A model generated the notes under the pieces. That model saw nothing but the letters and a program-made list of their open reading frames with translations, did not search any database and was not told the DNA's origin. Of a stretch of 64,000 nt of DNA, positions 32,962 through 41,772 are shown piece by piece (position 1 is the first letter of the stretch; each line of letters begins with the position of its first letter). The DNA lies in NCBI GenBank assembly GCA_963966185.1, contig CAWZYM010000151.1, positions 939,501-1,003,500 of the forward strand, read 5' to 3'. The DNA is from Rhabditoides inermis (taxonomy: Eukaryota > Nematoda > Chromadorea > Rhabditida > Rhabditidae). A program made the translations under genes and the position numbers.

Positions 32962-33336
32962 CTGGATGAGTATGATCATTGCAGGTGGATCCTACCTGTG
33001 GGTGACCTTGTGCTGTTTCTACCTGACGATCAGGATGTGCGGATACATTGTGCGTGGCAGGAGAACAAACCCTCCGCACAATCAAGCAATCACTGAGGCG
33101 TCGGAGGTGGACAACCACAACAACAACGAGGAGGAGGGATCCGAGGAAACCAACTCCAGTCGCCCCATCACTCCGTTCCGGCAGGAGATGCGCGAGACGG
33201 GGATGTTCGCGATCAACAACGCCGCCGGACGGGAGAGTGAGGGAGATGCGACGAGCGACGGAGAGCCGAACGACTCTTGCGTCAAATACAAGGACAATTC
33301 GGAGAGGGAGATCGAGGCTGCACTCTGCGGGGACGA
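32405..33336 (+). repeat. 466-bp tandem duplication in the retroelement
   Basis: Unit 1 (about 32405-32870) and unit 2 (about 32871-33336) match over almost their whole length, including the TM segment SWMSMIIAGGSYLWV, the N-rich tract and the SRPITPF...EMRETGM motif. The offset (32411 to 32877) is 466 bp, not a multiple of three, so the second copy is read in a different frame (32582-33532) than the first. CAA repeats sit at the junction and may have driven the duplication. Confidence 0.85.
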
Positions 33337-33550
33337 CTGCGAGAGGTACGTGACCATTGACTACAACAGGGTCATGCAGCACTTGCCGGTCGAATGGAGC
33401 ACCGCGGACAATCCGACGGGCGACACTGAGGAAAAGCAGTTCTTCGACACTCTCGAGCCGGATACGGAAATGGCAGACGTCATGTGCGCTGACAGGGTGA
33501 GTCGTGGCATGTTCTCACTGAACGCGCCGTGAGAGATCAACGACTGCAGG

Positions 33551-34217
33551 ATGCTTGCGCTATTCGACACGGGAGCCAATGTGAGTGTGTGTGCCACACC
33601 TCTGTGACGCCGCTCATTGGTGTGTTCAATTTCGACGCGCCCGGCATCGAGTCGGCAACGGGACCGTCCGGCGGGCCGGTGAAGTTGTGGGATAGAAGCT
33701 CACCAACATTAAGATCAGCGGTATCAACCATCCCACCGTGGTAAACTTCTCTCGCACCATGGCCAAGCCGATGGACGTGGAGGGATTTCAAATTATCCTC
33801 GGAAACGACTTCCTCGCCCGGCTGCCCCGTTGGTCAATCGATTATCGCAACCGGCGATTCGAGGTGGGAGGCGACAGTATCCCCATCGTCACCATGATCG
33901 ACGTACCCGTCAAGAAGGACGGACTCGCGAGCATCATCGCCCGCGACACTCAGGTAGTCAAGGCGGGACATGAATCATTCATCGATTGCAGCATCATCTC
34001 GGATGAGGAAGGCAACGACTGGTGCACCGACGGCGTGGGAGAGGTGTTCCTTGAGAACAACCTCTACATGCAGCCGACCGTTCTCAACGGGAAGGGAGGC
34101 GAGCTCCTCATTGCCAACGGCACCAGCAAGGACGTGGTCATCTACAAGGGCCAGTTCTTGGCAGACGCCGTCCCCTGCTTTCGGACGAACGTTGGCGTTC
34201 TCCAGGAGCGGTTTTAG
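33551..34217 (+). pseudogene. Retroelement aspartic protease region
   Basis: LALFDTGANVSVC at about 33554 has the catalytic D-T-G of retropepsins. It follows the frame of the second TM unit but is separated from it by a TGA at 33530-33532. The second half of the protease, with GFQIILGNDFLARL (the ILG-x-DFL flap-side motif), lies in a third frame (33738-34217), so at least one more frame break occurs at about 33600-33730. Confidence 0.75.
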
Positions 34218-34275
34218 CACAGATGCCACGCCTCTCTTCCATCATTCTCTTCCCTTCTCTCAGTCTGTCTCTCTT

Positions 34276-34295
34276 GAGGGGTGCCGTCCCCGCGT
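34276..34295 (+). repeat. Covarying hairpin, copy near the pol start
   Basis: GGGG-TGCCGT-CCCC at 34278-34291 with the usual Py-TGA before it and GCGT after it. It lies 60 bp after the stop of the protease-side frame (TAG at about 34215) and before the RT-side frame. Confidence 0.75.
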
Positions 34296-34319
34296 ATCAG
34301 TTACGATCAGATCCCCAAC

Positions 34320-35302
34320 CAAGCTGCCAGCCGGCGCCCGCGCAATCCGCGAGCGCGCCGCACAGGTACTCAGGCTTGCGGCGACGCGACAAGAGGAGTC
34401 AGACTGCGAGCAGATCCCCAACGGGATCGACGTGAAGGTGGAACAGGAGGGGGAGGAGCCAGCTTCTGGTGATCTTCCAACCGACGTCTTCGTGCCGGAC
34501 ATGAGCGGCAGCATTCTCAACGACGACGAGAAGACGATGATGGCTGAGCTGTTCAAGCAGTTCAGTGACGTCATGTCAACCTCTTCGTATGACTTGGGAT
34601 CATACGAGGCCGACCTCATTGAGATCGATCTGCACACCGACGCCGAGACGAATTATAGAGCTCGAAACAGCCGGGTACCTATGAAGTACCTCAAGGAGGT
34701 AGACAAACATTCCGGAATTCTCGAGAGACGGCAGCTACGTGAAGACGCTTCTCCGCACATTTCGGGTGGTATGGATGAAAGCCGAGCGGGAGGCCGAAGT
34801 GGCAAGGAATAGAATGGCCACTAAGCTGCCATCTCACCTAAAGCCGCTAGAGATCAACGTTAGTGATCGCGTCTAACTCAAGAACTACAACAGGACGAAA
34901 GGAGTCAGCGACAAGCTGATCCTTCCTTGGAAGGGTCAGTATAGAGTGCTGGAGATTGAGCACCCATACGTCACTTTCAAGAGCTGCGTCGCTCAGGAGG
35001 TACCAAGGAGGGTGCACAAGGACTAGCTGAAGAAGTGCTTCGAGCTGGAGGGCCCGATATGGAGCAGACGCCGACTCTCGGAGAGCGAGAGAGAGGCGCT
35101 CCGACAGGCAGGCGCCCAGCCAGCTGACCAGCCCGGCAAAGTCAAGCCGAGCGACGGACCGCACAAGACGGATCCAAATCTGGATGAAGAGCAGTCGGCA
35201 ACTGAAGAGTTCGTGCGGCAGAAGAATCCGAGACGCGGCAAGTACAACAAGAACCAGATTCGCGCGCCACGCCCTCGCGATTCCATCGAGGAGTCTCAGT
35301 GA
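34320..35302 (+). pseudogene. Retroelement pol remnant: RT start joined to integrase tail
   Basis: About 34480-34720 encodes the run-in to a Gypsy-type RT (SDVMSTSSYDLGSYEADLI ... RARNSRVPMKYLKEVDKH). No RT catalytic YxDD, RNase H or integrase DDE follows. Instead the reading resumes in another frame at about 34735 with an integrase C-terminal segment (KLPSHLKPLEINVSDRV, LPWKGQYRVLEIEHP) that has two in-frame stops (34876 and 35025 regions) and ends at TGA 35300-35302. About 3 kb of normal pol is missing, so the element depends on enzymes supplied in trans. Confidence 0.75.
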
Positions 35303-37053
35303 GTCAGCTAATCGACTTTCAGCGACATTGTCATTTTCTTTTAGTGTAAGATTTTCAATTTCTTTTATATATCATTTGCTTCCCTTATGCGTTATTCATA
35401 CACAGCGTTTGTGGCTGCGCGCGCCGTTATTTCCAGCTGCGCGACCGGTCCCTCGATCCCCAGCAAAGAGGGAGAAAGAGAGATTCGCTCCCCCGAAGAA
35501 GCTAGAGCAGTTTTCGCAATCACCAGCAGGCGCTTGCAAAGGGGGGAGGCGACGGCAGGCAGGCAGGCAGATGCGACGCGGAGCGGATGCGAAGCGGTCA
35601 ATCGATGAAGCATGCCCAGCGCGCAGCCTGGCGAGAGCGCGACATCGGGGGTGCAGACGACAGGCCTATGCGCAGTGGCAAACCCCGCCCACAATCGCAC
35701 CACTCTGCCCCGATAGTCACGCCGCGACCGGCCGTTTACGCGTGTATTAGACCGCTGTGGTCACTACCGAGCAGTCCAACGACACCAGCATGGACATGCC
35801 CGGGGAGATCAGGACGGGTGAGTCGTTTTGTAATCATTCATTTTGAGTCATTCATTCTCTTATCAGTTTGTGCTTCGTTAGCTTTTATTTTATAAGTTTT
35901 CGTTATTAGCGTTTTGTAGTTTCATTCAGTTGCATTATATAAGTTTAGAACATTTGTGTTAGTTTAGAAAAAAATTTTTGTACCAGTTAGAACAGTTTAG
36001 TTGCATTTTGTGTGTTTTGTTTATTATGCATTATTTGTTTGAATTGGGTTGCATCGATTTATCGATTGCAACACAGTTCTGTACATTGTAAACTGTATTC
36101 GCAGGTTCAGCCCACTGGACCCGGCTAGCAATAGCTGCAGCAGCAGAACCGAGGGAGCGCACCGGGTCGCCAAGGCAGGCGCGCCGATCGGGCGGACCAG
36201 ATCCAGCTTCTACGGGAGCGAAATCACCTACTCTGTCTGCTGGCAGGAGACCGGCAAAATTGAGGGGTGCTGTCCCCGCGTTTTTCCTATAAACCACCAA
36301 CAAAACCAAGGTGAGTCGAGGGAGAAACCGGGAGCTACCACTCGTTTGTAGGTTCTTCGTCTGCAACGAGTCCGCTGCCAACGACAAGGCCTACTCTCGT
36401 CTACGACGTCGATCAGACCAAGGAGGTTCTTGCGGGTAGCCGGAACATCGAGCTGATCACCGGCTTGACCAACTGCGAGGTGTTCTGTGCCGCGCACAAG
36501 CTGGCAAGGACAAGAGACCAATAAGCCTTCCGGTTCACCAACGGTGGACCACAGGTATGAGACTAAGGGTGTGTACAAAGATACACAACCCCAGTTGTTC
36601 AAACGGTTGCGAAACATGCAGTTTACTTGTACGAATTGTATCCAGTTAATTTTCGGTCATACTTTTTGAGTGAGTGAGACAAACTTTCAGTCAACCCACT
36701 TGTTCAGGAGCTGGTGGACTCAGCCATCAAGGTTGGGATCTCACTGACTCGGCAGCTCTGCGGAGATCCGTCAAGGACAGCGGCGAACAAACCCGAGTGC
36801 TTTCTCCGCGTCAGCGTTGGAGCGCCATTTCTCCATTGAACGAGCCGTGCCAACAGGAACGCCAACCAGCAGCAGCTGTGCAGCACGCGTCAAGCAGTCC
36901 AGCTGCGAGGCCAACGGGCCAACCAAGGTTGCCAACATCACGTCATCAGCCGAGGTATCTGAAGAGTTTGAGTGAGAGCGATTGCGGCTCTGACTCTCTG
37001 CGGTCAGGCCTTGTGTCCGTCCGCCGGGAGTCGGACGCTGCAAAGGGGGGAGG
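35303..37053 (+). other. Retroelement 3' region without recognised genes
   Basis: 1.75 kb between the pol remnant and the right LTR. No recognisable env. It holds one hairpin copy (36264), donor-like sites, an exon-like frame near 36380-36520 (VDQTKEVLAGSRNIELITG), and the polypurine tract at 37042-37053. Confidence 0.5.
36262..36281 (+). repeat. Covarying hairpin, copy 3' of the pol remnant
   Basis: GGGG-TGCTGT-CCCC at 36264-36277, followed by GCGT and, 30 bp on, by an AAG-GTGAGT donor-like site. With the LTR copies this makes ten hairpins in the element. Confidence 0.75.
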
Positions 37054-37651
37054 TGTGACAGAGAGAGTATCTCTGTCTGTCGCATCTCACTCTGCGAGAG
37101 AGATGCTTACTCGACTCTAGTCTGATCACTCATTGCAGCCAACGGCACGACGGGTGATCTACCGATACACCGGCGGGAACGCGGCCGATCGACTGATAAC
37201 AAGCGGGAACAGGCGGGACTCGTGTCGTCCGTCCATTGGCCGAGACGCCACTACATGCCCCGCCCCCTTCCCTATATAAGCCACCCTCACCACTCAGTCA
37301 GGGGTTCAGTACGGCGGTAGCTGATACTCAGATGCCAGTCCTGAGACCTTAGGTCCCACCATAGACCACCTGAGGGGTGCCGTCCCCGCGTCCACATTGG
37401 GGTTTTACCCCGTTCCCTATCCATTTCTCATTGTGTGCTTGTTATGCGAGATAAAGATGCCAAACATCTGTTCTTGTATTGCATTCACATTATGTCCCAT
37501 GGGAACTAATGTGGACTACGGGGTTGTCATCAACGGTAGTAGTTGCGGTTTGATATCGAAGTCCTCTGGGTTGGCGCATCCGCTCCCGCGGATGTCCCTA
37601 ACAGGTAGGTCCTGGGCCGACCGGCGTTCACACGTCCAAACACCTGTCACT
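37054..37651 (+). repeat. 3' LTR
   Basis: 598 bp, same sequence as 27262-27859 as far as read. The hairpin copy lies at 37374-37387. It is followed by GGTG, the repeat of the base quartet before the left LTR. Confidence 0.92.
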
Positions 37652-37655
37652 GGTG

Positions 37656-37855
37656 TTTCAAGTTAGTCACGGAGTAGGATCAGGAAAAAACATGGTATGA
37701 AAAAGTTTTTCTTCATGGTGAATTTAATAAAAAAATTAGTATTTCATTCGTCACAATGTCATAGAATACGTGAACTTGTTCCACATTTTTTTTTATCACA
37801 TTTACAACATGGGTTTTCAAATTCAAACAAAATCAAAAGATTTACACCTTTTTTA
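37656..37855. other. Short spacer 3' of the retroelement
   Basis: AT-rich sequence without coding signs; it is the 3' flank of the minus-strand chemoreceptor gene. On the minus strand AATAAA overlaps the stop codon of that gene (plus 37852-37857). Confidence 0.5.
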
Positions 37856-40538
37856 TTATTTACTTATAACGACAAATGACTTTTTCGAAGAAACTTTCTT
37901 TCGAACTAGTTTGAAAACGAAATTGCGATAATGAGAATTACAGAGTATAATCATAATTGTACTAAAAGTTGAATGCAAGGCGAATACTATGAATACAATA
38001 TCCATATGACCTAAAAAAAATCATATATTGATAACTCTTTAAATACAAATGAGTACATTCAAAAAGCCATATTTCGAGAGCAATAGAGATAAGTATACAA
38101 ACAGCTGGAGAAGCAATTACGATAAAAGGAGGTATCATCTGAAATTGGGCGAGGCAAATTTTAAGATGAATGTGACGAAACCACGAAATGCACCTGTAAG
38201 ATAAGATCAATCAGCACTGTGCGATTGCGTTGCAGCGCTTTCGGCGATAAACTGGTTTTGTTTTTCCACAGGAACCAGACCATTCCCGTTATGAAAAACA
38301 GAATGTAAACAACCATGAATACGATAAAAACAATCAGCACGTATGAGAATAATACAAATTTTTGGAGATCGAAAACAGCCCAGTCGAATTGGCTGTGGAT
38401 TTCACGCAATCTGCGTATGCCGGGGTACTTCTGAAATATAAAAATTGTACTAATTACTATATGCAGCCTTTATTAAAACAGCCGTTACCATATCACACTG
38501 TGTGACTGTGTTTCTATTACATCAATTATCACACTGATTATATGAAACTTGAATCCATAGTATCCCACAATAGCAAACAAAGCAAGTAAAAGTAACGTAC
38601 CAGTTCCAAAGCATCAAGTAGTTGAAGTTGTATAGAATGCTCGTGATATGTAGTGTAAACCATTGCAGGATAGATGCAACAAAACAAAACGTAGGGGAAA
38701 AGAATAAACAACCACATCCAAGATTCGTTACTGTTGCTTTTGAGATAGATTTATTACCGATAACATGAGAAAATCGACATAGCAACAAAAAGTGAAAACA
38801 TGGAAAACGGCAGATATGGATGGGGTTGAATATAAATAAGGAATAATAACATAATAATATACGAAACAAGAAAATATGGTCTCTATAGGTTGCGCAATTT
38901 GCTAGGTGGCATAATATCTAATGTAGAGAGTTGTGATTTGAAGACGGAAGGGTCGTTGACGGAAACTAAGTCATGAGGAAGGGAGTTCCAAATTACGAAG
39001 GTTCTGCTTAAAAAAGTGCTAGTACGGCCTGTGTGATCGAATGAGGGAACAATCCTAAATTCATGAGAGCCGCGAGTACGAGTTGGAATAATTGCGAAAA
39101 GCCCATGATAGTCTAAAGTCGTTTTTGAGTGAATAACTTTGTGTATGTAAGTGACGTCATTTAAGAATCGCCTATTTTCAAGAGATTGAAGATTAAAAAA
39201 TTGAAGGCGTTCGGGGTATGATAAGTTGCGTCCGATACGCTGACACACACGTCGAGTATAATAGCGTTGTATGCTTTCGATTAGGTTTACAGAAGCAACG
39301 TCAGTAGGGTTCCAGAGCTCGGTACAATATTCTAGTTTACAGCGAAAGTAGGTAGTGTACGCAGTAATCAGAAGAGTGGGGCTTCGTGTTTTGTATGTGC
39401 GAAGGAAATCATTTATAGAATAGAGAGTTTGCTGAACAATTTGTTTTAGATGATCACGGAACAACAAGTTATTATTCACTAGAATACCAAGATCTTTGGC
39501 AGCATCTATTGGTTTGAGAACGCAGCCGTGAGCTGTATAAGTGTGCCTTGGATTCCGCTTGCCTATATGCAATATTTGTGTTTTCTCAGTGGATATCTGA
39601 AGACCCCAAGTGGCTGACCAAGCTGCGACTGTGTCGATAGCTTTTTGAAAGGTAGTTGCAGCAGTAGTGCTGGTATAATTGAAATGATAGGAAATTTTCA
39701 GATCATCAGCGTAAAGCGCATGATAAACATCTTTTGGAAGGTTATCTGGAATGTTATCAATGAAAATGTTGAACAACAGGGGACCAAGACATGAGCCTTG
39801 TGGAACGCCACAATTAACGACACGCGGTGAAGAACGCCTTGAGCCGATCATGATAGACTGCTTGCGATTTTTGAGAAATTCGATTATCCAGCCAAGCGCG
39901 TTTCCGCGAATACCGATAGCGTCAAGTTTCTTAAAAAGAAGATCGTGATTTATAGTGTCAAATGCTTTCTTAAAATCAAAGTAAATACAATCGATAACAA
40001 AATCGGATGAAGTATGCTTGCTTTTGCAAATTTTCTATAAGAAAAATACTTAAAACTGATCTAAAACTCTAAAACTGATCTAAAAATGCATACTTACAAA
40101 GTATCGGAAGGTAAAAAGATGAGCAACTGAACATCCGTCCATAGCTATGAAAAATATGACTAACATCTGAAACATTTATTGTATTTAGTTGTGACGAGGT
40201 GTATTTACAGCAATGAAAAATGATGGTATTCGAAAGAATGATAACAGAATTCCTCCGGAAAACCCGATAGCCAATGGTAGAAAAAGCATCGGAACAGAGG
40301 AACAAAGACTCAGATCGAGAAAAGTGTTGAATATCTGCATTACATAAATAATTACAAACTATTTGTGTTTAAAAAAACCCACTAGATGAGTGAGCAAATG
40401 ATGGCTGTACTGCTTCATATTTCCGGGAGATTTAAATATCACACAGAAGTATCCAAATATGTCAATTGGGAGGACAAATGGGGTGATATAATGATAGTAC
40501 TCTAGGTAGTCCTCATACGCACAGAAAGAGCCATTCAT
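37856..40538 (-). CDS. Serpentine chemoreceptor, srh-like 7TM GPCR
   Basis: Nematode chemosensory GPCR of the Str superfamily. Eight exons on the minus strand fit one frame: 40538-40383, 40334-40209, 40166-40098, 38882-38758, 38730-38601, 38430-38194, 38138-38057 and 38010-37856 (359 residues, close to the usual 330-350). Family marks: LPIDIFGYFCVIFKSPGNMK in the first TM/loop, IFNTFLDLSL, HLFTFRYF, the intracellular loop KNKTSLSPKALQRNRTVLI, and the last TM HSTFSTIMIILCNSHYRNF. Start: ATG at 40538, the first in frame before TM1. Intron 3 (40097-38883) contains a LINE in the same orientation, ending exactly at the exon-4 acceptor. No frame break, so it is probably functional if that intron is removed. 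Subfamily srh is moderate; membership of the nematode serpentine receptors is strong. Confidence 0.82.
38888..40034 (-). mobile_element. 5'-truncated CR1/Jockey-type LINE
   Basis: Minus-strand reverse transcriptase with the blocks YFDFKKAFDTINHDLL, GVPQGSCLGPLLFNIFIDNI and YADDLKI (catalytic YADD), then a C-terminal domain (LEYCTELWNPTDVASVNLIE, IQRYYTRRVC) seen in CR1/Jockey elements. The endonuclease and the first RT blocks are missing, as in 5'-truncated copies. The frame is open from about 40010 to its stop TAG at 38883-38885. TATAG (minus sense) flanks both ends (plus 40035-40039 and 38883-38887), a possible 5-bp target duplication. No 3' UTR or poly(A) tail is visible, which is odd. Confidence 0.85.
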
Positions 40539-41772
40539 CGCAGAATCAATTTATGAAAACTGGCGGACACAGTGAATTCTCAGGTGAGGCCAAATTATAT
40601 TTTCCAACATGCAGGTGTTTCTAAGAGAATTCATAACAATACGTAAATAATTAAACACAACTTCCTAGTACGATCAGTCACATACATACACTGTAAAACA
40701 AATAGTAGTACAGTGATCTCTGGGTGGTGCAGCAGCAGATTATCAGTTCACGGTCATAAACTTATATTCTGATATCCTAGTTATATTTCAAAATTTTCTG
40801 ATAGTTCTTTTCATACTTTTTACGTTGGGTGTGAGAGATTCAACGCTGAATGAACGACGCCGTGCTCACATAGCCGCCAACTTCCAGGCCCTCTTGAAAA
40901 CGTCGTCTGGAAACCATAAACGGGTTTATTTCACGCCTTCTACATTTTTAACAGTGTACTAACATACAATTCGTGAGAATCATTCATAATGCGCCGCCTG
41001 TGCCTCAATCAGGTGAAAGTGTGAGAGTGACGGAGAGCGACAGTGAGTCATTCGGAAAGGTGCAAACCCGGCTCGTTTCGCTCGCTGGCGAGAATCAGGA
41101 CATAGCAACGATTGCTCAATGCTCTGAAAACGTGAAATGGTCAGGGGTGATTGGGTTATCATGCTATAACTCATATCTTCGGATTTAAGATGTCTCTTAT
41201 CTTCGGATTTGAGATGGCCTCTCGGGGCTTACCGTCTTCGGACAATCTCCCAACTTGACCAATCACATTTTTGGGTTTTTGAAAAGCATACCACTAACAG
41301 TAAGAGTGATTGTACATTGTACATAATTGGAATGTATCAAGTTTAATTTGGTACAAGTGAAACCCGGTAGTCAAACAAGTATGTTTTCATATGTTTTCGT
41401 GTTGAAATACGTATATGTTGCGTAGTCTGGAGTCCTACTATGATATATCAAGTCAGTTTGGTTCCTATCCGAGGGTATGGCTCTAACGAATCTTCTCGTG
41501 AATTGAATCTTCTGTCGTTAAGATGTTGTTATGTTTTCTGCGGGATCTTCGAGTTACGGAGTACTGTCACAACTCGACAGCTCCGGAGGCGCTGGAAAGT
41601 GGCAAAATGAAAGCCAAGTGCAGACAGATCTATAATTGATTATTGGTATGAATCATTTTACTGTTACAGTTACAACATTTTGATCATTCGCAATGCATCA
41701 TAATTTCATTTCTCTGCATATTAGCATACATTTCTCACCCAAATCTCACCTTCATCACGCATACTCACCGCA
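40539..41772. other. Intergenic spacer
   Basis: 1.2 kb between the srh-like gene and arginine kinase. It contains a dispersed repeat (41030-41285) and a degenerate relative of the right end of the 10855-11140 MITE (about 41440-41500, TCCGAGGGTATGGCTC). No coding exon seen. Confidence 0.6.
41030..41285. repeat. Dispersed repeat, copy 1 (with 58139-58360)
   Basis: Shares with 58139-58360 the block GCAAACCCGGCTCGTTTCGC...CTGGCGAGAATCAGGACATAGCAACGATT, then ATGCTATA.CTCATATCTT, GAGATGGCCTCT and the closing GGGGCTTACCGTCTTCGGAC. The first part can form a hairpin (CTCGTTTCGCTCGCTGGCGAG). Confidence 0.85.

Larger units (their letters stand above)
27262..37651 (+). mobile_element. Non-autonomous LTR retroelement (Gypsy-like remnants), 10.4 kb
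   Basis: Two 598-bp LTRs (27262-27859 and 37054-37651) begin TGTGACAG and end CTGTCACT, so the ends are inverted repeats. GGTG flanks both sides (27258-27261, 37652-37655) as a likely 4-bp target duplication. A purine tract (AAAGGGGGGAGG) precedes the right LTR. Inside are a gag-like ORF with CCHC zinc knuckle, an aspartic protease motif (DTGAN) and ILGNDFL, the first part of a pol polyprotein up to the RT fingers, and then directly an integrase C-terminal region: RT palm, RNase H and integrase core are absent. LTRs look identical, so insertion is recent although the body is broken. A TGG-starting primer binding site is not seen after the left LTR. Superfamily assignment to Gypsy rests on the order PR-RT-IN tail and is moderate. 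Confidence 0.9.

Noticed and set aside
32104..33382. Two long minus-strand frames opposite the duplicated TM unit
   Set aside because: They mirror each other only because the DNA is duplicated; composition is that of a reverse-strand shadow.
35184..35750. 188-codon frame in the 3' part of the retroelement
   Set aside because: Low-complexity Arg/Ala/Ser composition, no motif, begins inside the integrase-tail frame; probably chance in GC-rich DNA.
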